Positions 25,106-33,292 are shown, numbered from the stretch's first letter. The stretch: 64,000 nt of DNA from Streptomyces sp. DvalAA-43 (GCF_900091725.1 NZ_FMBW01000057.1:62001-126000); one strand, 5' to 3'. Notes: generated by a model not told the origin, from the sequence alone. Translations and numbers: made by a program.

Positions 25106-25699
25106 TCAGGCGTTAATTGTACGCGGCTTGAAGGTCGGCCTTGCCACCTCATAAGTCGCGATGTCCGCTTCGTTCTGAAGGGTGAGGCTGATGTCGTCCA
25201 GCCCGTTGAGCAGCCGCCAGCGGGCGTTCTCGTCGAGCTCGAAGTCGGCCGTGATGCCCTCGGCCCGGACCTGGCGCGACTCCAGGTCGACGGTGATCTC
25301 GGCCGTGGGGTCGGCCTCGGTCAGCTCCCAGAGCGCGTCCACGACCTTCTGGTCGAGCACCACGGTCAGCAGTCCGTTCTTCAGCGAGTTGCCGCGGAAG
25401 ATGTCGGCGAAGCGGGACGAGATGACGGTCTTGAAGCCGTAGTTCTGGAGCGCCCAGACGGCGTGCTCGCGGGACGAGCCGGTGCCGAAGTCGGGGCCGG
25501 CCACCAGAACGGTGGCGCCCTTGCGCTCGGGGCGGTTGAGGACGAAGTTCTCGTCCTTGCGCCAGGCCTCGAAGAGTCCGTCCTCGAAGCCGTCCCGGGT
25601 GACCTTCTTCAGCCAGTGGGCGGGAATGATCTGGTCGGTGTCGACGTTGCTGCGGCGCAGCGGGACGGCCCGGCCGGTGTGTGCGGTGAAAGCTTCCAT
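25106..25699 (-). CDS. leuD: 3-isopropylmalate dehydratase small subunit
   Basis: A 197-residue LeuD. Contains RSNVDTDQIIPAHWLKK and the swivelling-domain signature GPDFGTGSSREHAVWALQNYG. With LeuC it isomerises 2-isopropylmalate to 3-isopropylmalate in leucine synthesis. It starts 5 bases after the leuC stop, so the genes are in one operon and translationally linked. Confidence 0.97.
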   Translation of the reverse strand: MEAFTAHTGRAVPLRRSNVDTDQIIPAHWLKKVTRDGFEDGLFEAWRKDENFVLNRPERKGATVLVAGPDFGTGSSREHAVWALQNYGFKTVISSRFADIFRGNSLKNGLLTVVLDQKVVDALWELTEADPTAEITVDLESRQVRAEGITADFELDENARWRLLNGLDDISLTLQNEADIATYEVARPTFKPRTINA

Positions 25700-25704
25700 G
25701 ATTC

Positions 25705-27129
25705 TCAGACTCCGGCGGGCGTACGGGCGTCGGACAGGTCCGCGGGCGAGGCCAGGTGGCCCAGCACGGCGGTGGCGGCGGCGACCTGCGGGGAGACCAG
25801 GTGGGTACGGCCGCCCTTGCCCTGCCGGCCCTCGAAGTTGCGGTTCGAGGTGGAGGCGGAGCGCTCACCGGGGGCCAGCTGGTCGGGGTTCATGCCGAGG
25901 CACATCGAGCAGCCGGCGTGCCGCCATTCGGCGCCCGCGGCGGTGAAGACCTTGTCCAGGCCTTCCTCGACGGCCTGGAGCGCGACCCGGACCGAGCCCG
26001 GGACGACCAGCATCCGTACCCCGTCGGCGACTTTGCGGCCGTCCAGGATCGCGGCCGCGTTGCGCAGGTCCTCGATCCGGCCGTTGGTGCAGGAGCCTAC
26101 GAAGACGGTGTCCACGTCGATCTCGCGCAGCGGCTGGCCGGCGGTCAACCCCATGTACTCCAGCGCCTTTTCGGCGGCGTTGCGCTCCGAGGCGTCCTCG
26201 TACGAAGCAGGGTCGGGGACGTTGGCCGAGAGCGGCGCGCCCTGGCCCGGGTTGGTGCCCCAGGTGACGAACGGGGCCAGTTCGGCGGCCTCGATGACGA
26301 CCTCGGCGTCGAAGACCGCGTCGTCGTCCGTGCGCAGCGTCTTCCAGTACGCCACGGCGGCGTCCCAGTCCTCGCCCTGCGGGGCGTGGTCGCGGCCCTT
26401 CAGGTAGTCGAAGGTGGTCTCGTCCGGGGCGATCATGCCCGCCCTGGCGCCGGCCTCGATCGACATGTTGCAGATGGTCATCCGGGCTTCCATCGAGAGC
26501 TTCTCGATGGCGGAGCCGCGGTACTCCAGGATGTAGCCCTGGCCGCCGCCGGTGCCGATCCGGGCGATGATCGCGAGGATCAGGTCCTTGGCCGTGACGC
26601 CGTCGGGCAGTTCGCCGTCGATGGTGATCGCCATGGTCTTCGGGCGGGCCATCGGCAGCGTCTGGGTGGCCAGCACGTGCTCGACCTGGCTGGTTCCGAT
26701 GCCGAACGCCAGCGCGCCGAAGGCGCCGTGCGTGGACGTGTGGGAGTCGCCGCAGACCACGGTGGTGCCGGGCTGGGTCAGGCCCAGCTGCGGGCCGACC
26801 ACGTGCACGACGCCCTGCTCGACGTCGCCCAGGGGGTGCAGCCGTACGCCGAACTCCGCGCAGTTCTTGCGCAGGGTCTCCAGCTGGGCGCGGGAGACCG
26901 GGTCGGCGATCGGCTTGTCGATGTCGAGGGTCGGGGTGTTGTGATCCTCGGTGGCGATGGTGAGATCGAGGCGCCGCACCCGGCGTCCGGCCTGCCGGAG
27001 GCCGTCGAAGGCCTGGGGGCTGGTCACCTCGTGCAGCAGGTGCAGATCGATGAAGAGGAGGTCGGGCTCACCTTCGGCGCGCCGGACGACATGGTCGTCC
27101 CAGACCTTCTCCGCCAGTGTCCTACCCAT
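25705..27129 (-). CDS. leuC: 3-isopropylmalate dehydratase large subunit
   Basis: A 474-residue LeuC starting with ATG at 27129 after GGAGGG. The three Fe-S ligands are visible: Cys in FVGSCTNGRIEDL and two in AGCSMCLGMNPD. Also present are HLLHEVTSPQAFDGLR and VCGDSHTSTHGAFGALAFGIGTS. The [4Fe-4S] cluster catalyses the hydration/dehydration of isopropylmalate. The frame continues upstream into the divergent ndgR gene, but this is a shadow. Likely regulated by NdgR (next gene). Confidence 0.97.
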   Translation of the reverse strand: MGRTLAEKVWDDHVVRRAEGEPDLLFIDLHLLHEVTSPQAFDGLRQAGRRVRRLDLTIATEDHNTPTLDIDKPIADPVSRAQLETLRKNCAEFGVRLHPLGDVEQGVVHVVGPQLGLTQPGTTVVCGDSHTSTHGAFGALAFGIGTSQVEHVLATQTLPMARPKTMAITIDGELPDGVTAKDLILAIIARIGTGGGQGYILEYRGSAIEKLSMEARMTICNMSIEAGARAGMIAPDETTFDYLKGRDHAPQGEDWDAAVAYWKTLRTDDDAVFDAEVVIEAAELAPFVTWGTNPGQGAPLSANVPDPASYEDASERNAAEKALEYMGLTAGQPLREIDVDTVFVGSCTNGRIEDLRNAAAILDGRKVADGVRMLVVPGSVRVALQAVEEGLDKVFTAAGAEWRHAGCSMCLGMNPDQLAPGERSASTSNRNFEGRQGKGGRTHLVSPQVAAATAVLGHLASPADLSDARTPAGV

Positions 27130-27244
27130 CGCTTTCCCTCCGGCCGGCGTCTTCGCCGGCCCAACTAGAGATTCGGTGCGCCGCCGTCCGGACCCCCGTG
27201 CGGGGCGGTGGCTACGGGCCGTTGTGTGGCCGCCCGTACAGGTT

Positions 27245-27273
27245 CGCAACTTCCGCCGAATATTGAACTTGCG
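27245..27273. promoter_or_regulatory. candidate NdgR operator between leuC and ndgR
   Basis: An imperfect inverted repeat CGCAACTTC (27245-27253) and GAACTTGCG (27265-27273), 8 of 9 positions matching, sits in the AT-rich middle of the 174-base divergent region. IclR-type regulators bind such sites and NdgR is known to control leuCD; assignment here is inference. Confidence 0.4.
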
Positions 27274-27303
27274 TTTCACAGAGTGAGACGGGAGTATCGT
27301 CGT

Positions 27304-28020
27304 ATGGACAACTCTAGCGGCGTCGGCGTTCTCGACAAGGCGGCTCTGGTATTGAGCGCCCTGGAGTCCGGCCCGGCCACCCTCGCCGGGCTGGTCGCGG
27401 CGACCGGGCTCGCACGGCCCACGGCCCATCGACTGGCCGTGGCACTGGAACACCACCGCATGGTGGCGAGGGACATGCAGGGCCGTTTCATTCTCGGCCC
27501 CCGGCTGGCGGAGCTCGCGGCGGCGGCGGGCGAGGACCGCCTGCTGGCCACGGCCGGACCGGTACTCACCCACCTCCGGGACATCACCGGCGAGAGCGCG
27601 CAGCTCTACCGCAGGCAGGGCGACATGCGGATCTGCGTGGCGGCGGCGGAGCGGCTGTCCGGTCTGCGGGACACCGTGCCGGTCGGCTCCACGCTCACCA
27701 TGAAGGCCGGCTCCTCGGCCCAGATCCTGATGGCCTGGGAGGAGCCGGAACGGCTGCACCGCGGCCTCCAGGGCGCCCGCTTCACGGCGACGGCACTCTC
27801 GGGCGTACGGCGCAGGGGCTGGGCCCAGTCGATCGGCGAGCGCGAGCCGGGTGTGGCCTCGGTCTCGGCGCCGGTGCGCGGCCCCTCGAACCGGGTGGTC
27901 GCCGCCGTCTCGGTCTCCGGACCGATCGAGCGGCTGACCCGGCACCCGGGCCGGATGCACGCCCAGGCGGTCATCGACTCGGCGGCCCGGCTCAGCGAGG
28001 CCCTGCGCCGCACCGGCTGA
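27304..28020 (+). CDS. ndgR: IclR-family regulator NdgR
   Basis: A 238-residue IclR-type regulator. Residues about 10-70 form the winged helix (ALVLSALESGPATLAGLVAATGLARPTAHRLAVALEH), followed by an effector-binding domain with VGSTLTMKAGSSAQILMA and VSAPVRGPSNRVVAAVSVSGP. Located divergently from leuCD, it matches NdgR of Streptomyces, which controls branched-chain amino acid and sulfur metabolism genes. ATG at 27304 is used; an opening 32 codons upstream lacks support. Confidence 0.93.
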   Translation: MDNSSGVGVLDKAALVLSALESGPATLAGLVAATGLARPTAHRLAVALEHHRMVARDMQGRFILGPRLAELAAAAGEDRLLATAGPVLTHLRDITGESAQLYRRQGDMRICVAAAERLSGLRDTVPVGSTLTMKAGSSAQILMAWEEPERLHRGLQGARFTATALSGVRRRGWAQSIGEREPGVASVSAPVRGPSNRVVAAVSVSGPIERLTRHPGRMHAQAVIDSAARLSEALRRTG

Positions 28021-28111
28021 CGCCTACCCGAGCACACCTTCCCCCGGCCGCCCCAGCGTCGTGGCGGCCCCCTCCCAGCACCTCGCTGCCGGGGAGTTCA
28101 CCCCCGGAACC

Positions 28112-28627
28112 TCAGTTCGCGGACGAGCGGTGCGCGAAACGGTCCGCCGCCCGACGGCCCCGCGCCTCCAGCGGCAGTACGCCCGTCGCACGGGCCAGCC
28201 CACGGACCGGCATATCGGCGTAGATGGACTCGTAACCGCCCTCGGGCACGACATACGACTCGTGCCACAACCCCACGTGCCGCCGGGACTTCTTCTCCCT
28301 ACGGTTCATGATCGCCCAGGCCCTGCGGTGGAACATGTCGGGAGCGCTCGCGTACGCGTAGAGCTTCTCCTTCGACTCCCAGTACTGGACGACGTAGTAC
28401 GTCCGCGGCGAGCCGGTCAGCAGCGTGTGGCCCAGCAGGCCGCGCCCCTCGTCCCTGCCCAACTCCCGCAGCATGCGCAGCATCGCCAGCAGTACGGGCA
28501 GCCAGTGGTGCACGCCCCGGAAGTGGTTGATGCGCATCCCTATGAGCAGCACGACCACCTCCCCCTCGGCCCCGGCGGTGGTCCGTCCCGGTATCGGCTT
28601 CGCGAACACGCCTGCCCCTTCCCCCAT
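28112..28627 (-). CDS. DUF4188 family protein
   Basis: A 171-residue protein of the DUF4188 family (dimeric alpha-beta-barrel, monooxygenase-like fold), seen in the phrases RINHFRGVHHWLPVLLAMLRML, LLGHTLLTGSPRTYYVVQYWESKEKLYAYA and HRRAWAIMNRR. No enzymatic activity is established for the family. Start is either ATG at 28627 or GTG at 28609, the latter with GGGGAAGGGG ahead. It is divergent from the merR gene, and its promoter would overlap the shared palindrome, so MerR is the likely regulator. Confidence 0.83.
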   Translation of the reverse strand: MGEGAGVFAKPIPGRTTAGAEGEVVVLLIGMRINHFRGVHHWLPVLLAMLRMLRELGRDEGRGLLGHTLLTGSPRTYYVVQYWESKEKLYAYASAPDMFHRRAWAIMNRREKKSRRHVGLWHESYVVPEGGYESIYADMPVRGLARATGVLPLEARGRRAADRFAHRSSAN

Positions 28628-28637
28628 TGGAGAGTTC

Positions 28638-28660
28638 CACTATCCAATGATTGGATAGTG
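28638..28660. promoter_or_regulatory. palindromic operator between DUF4188 and merR genes
   Basis: CACTATCCAAT (28638-28648) and ATTGGATAGTG (28650-28660) are perfect complements around a single G. The 23-bp palindrome fills most of the 71-base divergent space and is AT-rich, fitting a MerR-type operator lying between promoter elements. Confidence 0.75.
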
Positions 28661-28698
28661 CCACTGCCCAAGAGGTGGCGCAAGGGAAGGCACGGAAC

Positions 28699-29340
28699 AT
28701 GCGGCTCTCGGAACTGAGCGAGCGGAGCGGCGTCAAGACCGCGACGATCAAGTACTACCTGCGCGAGGGGCTGCTGCCCCCCGGTCAACGGATCACCGCG
28801 ACGCAGGCCGAGTACGACGAGGCCCATCTGCGCCGGCTGCGTCTGGTGCGGGCCCTGATCCAGGTGGGCCGGCTTCCCGTGGCCACGGCGCGCGAAGTCC
28901 TCTCCCACATCGACGACGCGTCCCTGGGCCGGACGATCCGGCTGGGCGCGGCGCTGTGGTCGCTCCCGCACGGCCCGGACCCCGACGAGGAGGCACCGGA
29001 GACGGCCGCCGCCCGGGAGGCCGTCGAGCGGCTCCTGGACCGGATCGGCTGGGCGACGTCGCAGGAGATCGGCTCCCTCTCCCCCGCGCACCGCTCCCTG
29101 GTATCGTCGGTGGCCACCCTGATCCGGCTCGGCTACCCCTGTGACGCCGACTACCTGGCCGAGCAGGCCGGCCTGATGCGTCAAGTCGCCGTCCAGGACC
29201 TGGACATGATGGAGACGTACCCCACGGAGCCGGAGCAGGTGGAGATGGCGGTCGCGTCGGCCGTGCTCTACGAGCCGCTGCTGATGGCCCTGCGCCGGAT
29301 GGCCCAGGAGGAGGAGTCGGCCCGGCGCTACGGACTCTGA
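28699..29340 (+). CDS. MerR-family transcription regulator
   Basis: A 213-residue MerR-type protein starting MRLSELSERSGVKTATIKYYLREGLLPPGQ; the N-terminal winged helix with its second wing RRLRLVRALIQVGRLPVATARE spans residues 1-75. The remainder is all-helical and resembles a TipA-unrelated, DUF-like effector-binding region without conserved Cys, so metal sensing is unlikely. The gene is divergent from DUF4188 across a 23-bp palindrome. It may control itself and the DUF4188 gene in response to a small hydrophobic compound (inference). Confidence 0.88.
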   Translation: MRLSELSERSGVKTATIKYYLREGLLPPGQRITATQAEYDEAHLRRLRLVRALIQVGRLPVATAREVLSHIDDASLGRTIRLGAALWSLPHGPDPDEEAPETAAAREAVERLLDRIGWATSQEIGSLSPAHRSLVSSVATLIRLGYPCDADYLAEQAGLMRQVAVQDLDMMETYPTEPEQVEMAVASAVLYEPLLMALRRMAQEEESARRYGL

Positions 29341-29348
29341 ACGGCCCC

Positions 29349-29366
29349 GCGGCCCGAACGGGCCGC
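29349..29366. terminator. hairpin after merR
   Basis: GCGGCCC-GAAC-GGGCCGC, a 7-bp stem and GAAC loop, starts 9 bases after the merR stop. A plausible terminator without T-tract. Confidence 0.5.
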
Positions 29367-29380
29367 GCAGGCAACGGAGA

Positions 29381-29406
29381 AGGCCCTCCACCGAAGTGAA
29401 GGGCCT
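29381..29406. terminator. hairpin between merR and the tRNA cluster
   Basis: AGGCCCT (29381-29387) pairs with AGGGCCT (29400-29406); CAC/GTG continues the stem past one mismatch around a CGAA loop. Located 19 bases past the end of the last tRNA on the minus strand, it probably terminates the tRNA transcript. Confidence 0.55.
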
Positions 29407-29424
29407 CCGCCTGTCCTGCTGTTG

Positions 29425-29497
29425 TACCCCCGACCGGATTCGAACCGGCGCTACTGCCGTGAGAGGGCAGCGTGCTAGGCCGCTACACAACGGGGGC
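29425..29497 (-). tRNA. tRNA-Glu (CTC), copy 1
   Basis: 73-nt cloverleaf beginning GCCCCCGTTGTGTAGCGGCC, with anticodon loop CTCTCAC giving anticodon CTC and the T-arm GGTTCGAATCC. The acceptor stem has a G-U pair at 1:72. Last gene of a five-tRNA minus-strand array. CCA is not encoded. Confidence 0.97.
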
Positions 29498-29532
29498 CTG
29501 TTACTACTGATTACTGCTGTTGCATTTCTGCG

Positions 29533-29604
29533 CTGGGCTACCAGGACTCGAACCTAGAATGACGGTACCAGAAACCGTAGTGTTGCCAATTACACCATAG
29601 CCCA
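29533..29604 (-). tRNA. tRNA-Gln (CTG), copy 1
   Basis: 72-nt cloverleaf starting TGGGCTATGGTGTAATTGGC, anticodon stem ACGGT/ACCGT with loop TTCTGGT (anticodon CTG) and T-arm GGTTCGAGTCC. The acceptor stem TGGGCTA pairs with TAGCCCA and the discriminator is G. Confidence 0.97.
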
Positions 29605-29616
29605 TGGTGTTACAAG

Positions 29617-29689
29617 TACCCCCGACCGGATTCGAACCGGCGCTACTGCCGTGAGAGGGCAGCGTGCTAGGCCGCTACACAACGGGGGC
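29617..29689 (-). tRNA. tRNA-Glu (CTC), copy 2
   Basis: Identical to the other two tRNA-Glu copies over the whole 73-nt gene. It sits alone between the two Gln-Glu pairs; the 60-base stretch on its right (29690-29749) is unrelated spacer. Confidence 0.97.
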
Positions 29690-29749
29690 CCTAGCGATCC
29701 TGCATCGAGAGCGTGGGTGCGACCCAGATGATCTCGCGGGAAGGATCTG

Positions 29750-29822
29750 TACCCCCGACCGGATTCGAACCGGCGCTACTGCCGTGAGAGGGCAGCGTGC
29801 TAGGCCGCTACACAACGGGGGC
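29750..29822 (-). tRNA. tRNA-Glu (CTC), copy 3
   Basis: Identical to the other tRNA-Glu genes. With tRNA-Gln copy 2 and the spacer between them it repeats the unit 29425-29604 almost exactly. Confidence 0.97.
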
Positions 29823-29857
29823 TTGTTACTACTGATTACTGCTGTTGCATTTCTGCG

Positions 29858-29929
29858 CTGGGCTACCAGGACTCGAACCTAGAATGACGGTACCAGAAAC
29901 CGTAGTGTTGCCAATTACACCATAGCCCA
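29858..29929 (-). tRNA. tRNA-Gln (CTG), copy 2
   Basis: Identical to tRNA-Gln copy 1; first gene of the array in the direction of transcription. A short hairpin (AACCCC-TTGC-GGGGTT at 29939-29954) lies just upstream. Confidence 0.97.
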
Positions 29930-30016
29930 CTGAAACGCAACCCCTTGCGGGGTTTTTGTTCCGCTTGCGCTTCCCGTTCGGATCTTCCGTCCCGCTCGGG
30001 CGGCGCAGGAAGAACA

Positions 30017-30736
30017 TTACCCGAAGGTGTCCGGCGCTCCAAAACGGGTATTGCCCGCCAGCAGTCCGGGCAGCTGGTCGAGCCCGCTGATACGGACGAG
30101 CTCGGGCCGTCCGCCGCGTCCGCCGCGGTCCAGCCAGATCCCCATCAGCCCGGCGGCGACCGCTCCACCGGCGTCGATGTCCGGCTCGTCCCCCACGTAC
30201 GCCACCTCCTCCGGCTCCAGCGCCAGCGCCTCGCACGCGGCGTGGAACGCCCCGGCCGCCGGCTTGGAGACCCCCAGCTCGACGGCACACACCACCGCCT
30301 CGAACCGGTCCCGCACCCCGAGCGCGCGCAGCTTGCGGTCCTGGTTGTGGATGCTGGAGTTCGACAGCACCGCGTGCCGGAACCCGTCCGCCAGCAGATC
30401 CAGCACGGGCAGCACATCCGGGAAGAGCGCCCAGGCGGCCTCGTAGTGGGCCGCGTGGCGAGCGAACCAGTCGTCGGCCTCGGCATCGTCCAGCGCCCGC
30501 GAGACGAACTCCCTGACCCGGTCCCGGCGCTGCCCCAGGAAGTCCGTCTCCCCTGCGGCGAACCGCGCCCAGTGCACATCGGTGATCGCCCGCCACGCGT
30601 CGAGCGCCTGCTCGGCGTCGCCGTATCCACCGGGCAGGCCCTCCTGTTCGAGGTGGGCGCGCATGCCGACGCGGTCGGCGCCGCTGTAGTCGAAGATCGT
30701 GTCGTCGATGTCCCAGAGCACGGCTCGGATGACCAT
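30017..30736 (-). CDS. HAD-family hydrolase
   Basis: A 239-residue haloacid-dehalogenase-like phosphatase. Motif I is AVLWDIDDTIFDYSGAD with nucleophile Asp9; motif II is VLSNSS; motif III Lys is in LGVSKPAAGAFHAA; motif IV is VGDEPDIDAGGAVAAG. The long helical cap between I and II makes it a C1-cap enzyme, comparable to YjjG/phosphoglycolate-type phosphatases; the substrate cannot be read from the sequence. It is located between the tRNA array and gltX on the same strand as both. Confidence 0.9.
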   Translation of the reverse strand: MVIRAVLWDIDDTIFDYSGADRVGMRAHLEQEGLPGGYGDAEQALDAWRAITDVHWARFAAGETDFLGQRRDRVREFVSRALDDAEADDWFARHAAHYEAAWALFPDVLPVLDLLADGFRHAVLSNSSIHNQDRKLRALGVRDRFEAVVCAVELGVSKPAAGAFHAACEALALEPEEVAYVGDEPDIDAGGAVAAGLMGIWLDRGGRGGRPELVRISGLDQLPGLLAGNTRFGAPDTFG

Positions 30737-30843
30737 GCGGCCAGGCTAGCGGTCACGTGCCGGGCGCGGGAGGGCGTCACCAGGGCTCGGAATTCCAGCC
30801 GGCCGACGCCTGGGGAACGAGTCTCCCGGCCCGGAAACGGCGC

Positions 30844-30879
30844 AGGGGGCGGCCCCGGAGTGAACCGGGGCCGCCCCCT
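30844..30879 (-). terminator. terminator of gltX
   Basis: AGGGGGCGGCCCCGG (30844-30858) and its exact complement (30865-30879) form a 15-bp stem with loop AGTGAA, 21 bases after the gltX stop. Confidence 0.88.
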
Positions 30880-30900
30880 CGGGGCAGGAAACCTGGACCG

Positions 30901-32373
30901 TTACGCGGCCAGCTTCGCCAGGGCCGCGTCCACCCGGGCCAGGGTCTTCTCGCGGCCCAGGATCTCCAGGGACTCGAAGAGCGGCAGGCCGATCGTGCGG
31001 CCGGTGACCGCGACGCGGACCGGGGCCTGGGCCTTGCCGAGCTTCAGGCCGTGCTCCTCGCCCGCGGCGAGGATGGCGTTCTTCAGGGCGTCCGCGTTCC
31101 ACTCGGCGTCGGCCAGCTTGGCGCGGGCCGTGGTGAGGAGGGCGTCGGAGCCCTCCTTCATCGCCTTGGTCCAGGACGCCTCGTCCGTCGCCGGCTCGTC
31201 GAGGAAGAGGAAGTCGACGTTGGCCGTGATGTCGGAGAGGACCGTGACGCGGGTCTGGGCGTGCGGGGCGATCTCGGCGAACTGCTCCGCGTCGAAGGAC
31301 TCCGGGGCCCAGGGGGCGAACGGGGCCTTCAGCCAGGGGCCGCAGGCCTCGGTGAACGCCTTCACGTCCATCTTGCGGATGTGCTCGGCGTTGATGTGCT
31401 CGCACTTCTTCAGGTCGAAGCGCGCCGGGTTGGCGTTGACGTCCTTGATGTCGAACGCGGCCACCATCTCCTCGATCGAGAAGATGTCGCGGTCCTCGGC
31501 GATCGACCAGCCCAGCAGGGAGAGGTAGTTGAGCAGTCCCTCGGGCAGGAAGCCGCGCTCGCGGTAGAGGTTCAGGGACGCCTGCGGGTCGCGCTTGGAG
31601 AGCTTCTTGTTGCCCTCGCCCATGACGTACGGCAGGTGGCCGAAGGCCGGGGTGTCCTTGGCGATGCCCAGCTCGATGAGCGCCTTGTAGAGGGCGAGCT
31701 GGCGCGGGGTGGAGGAGAGCAGGTCCTCGCCGCGCAGGACGTGGGTGATCTCCATCAGCGCGTCGTCGACCGGGTTGACCAGCGTGTACAGCGGGGCGCC
31801 GTTGGCGCGGACGATGCCGTAGTCCGGCACGTTCTCCGGCTGGAAGGTCAGCTCGCCGCGGACCAGGTCGGTGAAGGTGAGCGCCTCGTCGGGCATCCGG
31901 AAGCGGACGATGGACGTGCGGCCCTCGGCCTCGTACGCGGCGATCTGCTCGGCGCTCAGCTCGCGGCAGTGGCCGTCGTAGCCGGACGGCTTGCCGGCGG
32001 CGCGGGCGGCGTCGCGGCGGGTGTCGAGCTCCTCGGTGGTGCAGTAGCAGTGGTACGCGTACCCGCCGGCGAGGAGCCTGTCGGCGACGTCCTTGTAGAT
32101 GTCCATGCGCTGCGACTGGCGGTACGGGGCGTGCGGGCCGCCGACCTCGGGACCCTCGTCCCAGTCGAAGCCGAGCCAGCGCATCGAGTCCAGGAGCTGG
32201 TTGTAGGAGTCCTCGGAGTCACGGGCGGCGTCCGTGTCCTCGATGCGGAAGACCAGGGTGCCGCCGTGGTGCCGGGCGAAGGCCCAGTTGAACAGGGCGG
32301 TGCGGACCAGGCCCACGTGGGGGTTGCCGGTCGGGGAGGGACAGAAACGTACGCGTACAGGTGCGTTAGCCAC
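30901..32373 (-). CDS. gltX: glutamyl-tRNA synthetase
   Basis: A 490-residue class I synthetase that charges tRNA-Glu. HIGH-type motif in FCPSPTGNPHVGLVRTALFNWA; KMSKS-type motif in GNKKLSKRDPQASL; a zinc-site-like CYCTTEELDTRR with Cys residues around residue 105. The GTG start overlaps the FAH gene stop by 8 bases. Three tRNA-Glu genes lie 1.1-2.5 kb downstream on the same strand, separated by the HAD gene and a terminator, so synthetase and substrate genes are clustered. Confidence 0.97.
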   Translation of the reverse strand: MANAPVRVRFCPSPTGNPHVGLVRTALFNWAFARHHGGTLVFRIEDTDAARDSEDSYNQLLDSMRWLGFDWDEGPEVGGPHAPYRQSQRMDIYKDVADRLLAGGYAYHCYCTTEELDTRRDAARAAGKPSGYDGHCRELSAEQIAAYEAEGRTSIVRFRMPDEALTFTDLVRGELTFQPENVPDYGIVRANGAPLYTLVNPVDDALMEITHVLRGEDLLSSTPRQLALYKALIELGIAKDTPAFGHLPYVMGEGNKKLSKRDPQASLNLYRERGFLPEGLLNYLSLLGWSIAEDRDIFSIEEMVAAFDIKDVNANPARFDLKKCEHINAEHIRKMDVKAFTEACGPWLKAPFAPWAPESFDAEQFAEIAPHAQTRVTVLSDITANVDFLFLDEPATDEASWTKAMKEGSDALLTTARAKLADAEWNADALKNAILAAGEEHGLKLGKAQAPVRVAVTGRTIGLPLFESLEILGREKTLARVDAALAKLAA

Positions 32374-33142
32374 GCTTGATCACCTTGTTGGTGAGAGTGC
32401 CGATGCCTTCGATGGTGACGGCGACCTCGTCGCCGACATGGAGGGGTCCGACCCCTGCGGGAGTACCGGTGAGGATCACATCGCCCGGGAGCAGCGTCAT
32501 GGCTTCCGTGATGTGGACGACCAGATCCTCGATCGAGCGGATCATGTCGCTCGTCCGGCCCAGTTGGCGTTGCTCGCCGTTGACCGTGGCCTGGATGGTC
32601 AGGTCGTGGGGGTCGAGGTCGGTCTCCACCCAGGGGCCGAGCGGACACGACGTGTCGAAGCCCTTGGCACGGGCCCACTGCTTCTCGCGCTTCTGGGCGT
32701 CGCGGGCGGTGACGTCATTGGCGCAGGTGTAGCCGAAGATGACGTCCTTCACGCGCTCGCGCGGCACTTCCCGGCACATGCGGCCGATGACCACGGCCAG
32801 TTCGGCCTCGTGGTGGAGTTCGTTCGAGAAGGAGGGGTACTCGATCGCGTCGCCGGAGCCGATCACCGAGGTGGTGGGCTTGAAGAAGGCGACGGGGACG
32901 TCCGGTACCTCGTTGCCGAGTTCCGCTGCGTGCTCCGCGTAGTTGCGGCCGATGGCCACGACCTTGTTGGGGAGCACGGGCGGCAGGAGGCGGACCTTGC
33001 TCAGCGGGACCTTGGTGCCGGAGAGCTCGAACTCGGCGTACGGAATGCCCTTGATGATGTCGAGGACGAGACCATCGGGCCCCTCGCCCTCGACGGCGCC
33101 GAAGGCGACATTGCCGTCGATGGAGAACCTGGCGATGCGCAC
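32366..33142 (-). CDS. fumarylacetoacetate hydrolase-family protein
   Basis: A 258-residue FAH-superfamily enzyme. The C-terminal catalytic domain has VVAIGRNYAEHAAELGNEVP, the acidic metal triad with ELHHEAELAVVIGR, and DVTARDAQKREKQWARAKGFDT near residue 140. Such proteins hydrolyse acylpyruvates or decarboxylate/isomerise diketo acids. GTG at 33142 is chosen since MRIARFSIDG is the usual start. Translational overlap with gltX (8 bases) is conserved in actinobacteria, but a functional link is unclear. A small ORF lies upstream on the same strand. Confidence 0.92.
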   Translation of the reverse strand: MRIARFSIDGNVAFGAVEGEGPDGLVLDIIKGIPYAEFELSGTKVPLSKVRLLPPVLPNKVVAIGRNYAEHAAELGNEVPDVPVAFFKPTTSVIGSGDAIEYPSFSNELHHEAELAVVIGRMCREVPRERVKDVIFGYTCANDVTARDAQKREKQWARAKGFDTSCPLGPWVETDLDPHDLTIQATVNGEQRQLGRTSDMIRSIEDLVVHITEAMTLLPGDVILTGTPAGVGPLHVGDEVAVTIEGIGTLTNKVIKRG

Positions 33143-33243
33143 GGGATGCTGTCGCCCCTCACTTGCTGGCTGAAGACTGACGCTCCAGGCTAACGCGTCG
33201 CCCGGCGGGGATTGCCCCAATTGCCGGGCGGCGTGACGGGGCA

Positions 33244-33260
33244 CCCCCGCCGGGCGGGGG
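33244..33260 (-). terminator. short hairpin between small ORF and FAH gene
   Basis: CCCCCG (33244-33249) pairs with CGGGGG (33255-33260) around CCGGG. Located in the 150-base gap, it may terminate or attenuate small-ORF transcripts before the FAH gene. Confidence 0.4.
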
Positions 33261-33292
33261 CTGCGGCGCGGGATCGGGAGGCGGCGTCCGTG

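Larger units (their letters stand above)
29425..29929. repeat. duplicated tRNA-Gln/tRNA-Glu unit
   Basis: Segments 29425-29604 and 29750-29929 are each 180 bp and carry tRNA-Gln, a 35-base spacer and tRNA-Glu. The spacers agree at all but one base, indicating a recent segmental duplication that also left a third tRNA-Glu between them. Confidence 0.9.

Noticed and set aside
29425..29929. Repeats at regular spacing that look like a CRISPR array
   Set aside because: Each repeat is a full tRNA cloverleaf with anticodon, and spacers are themselves duplicated.
29939..29957. AACCCC-TTGC-GGGGTT-TTT as an intrinsic terminator
   Set aside because: On the plus strand no transcript is known to arrive there, and on the minus strand the T-run would precede the stem. 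Left as an unassigned hairpin.
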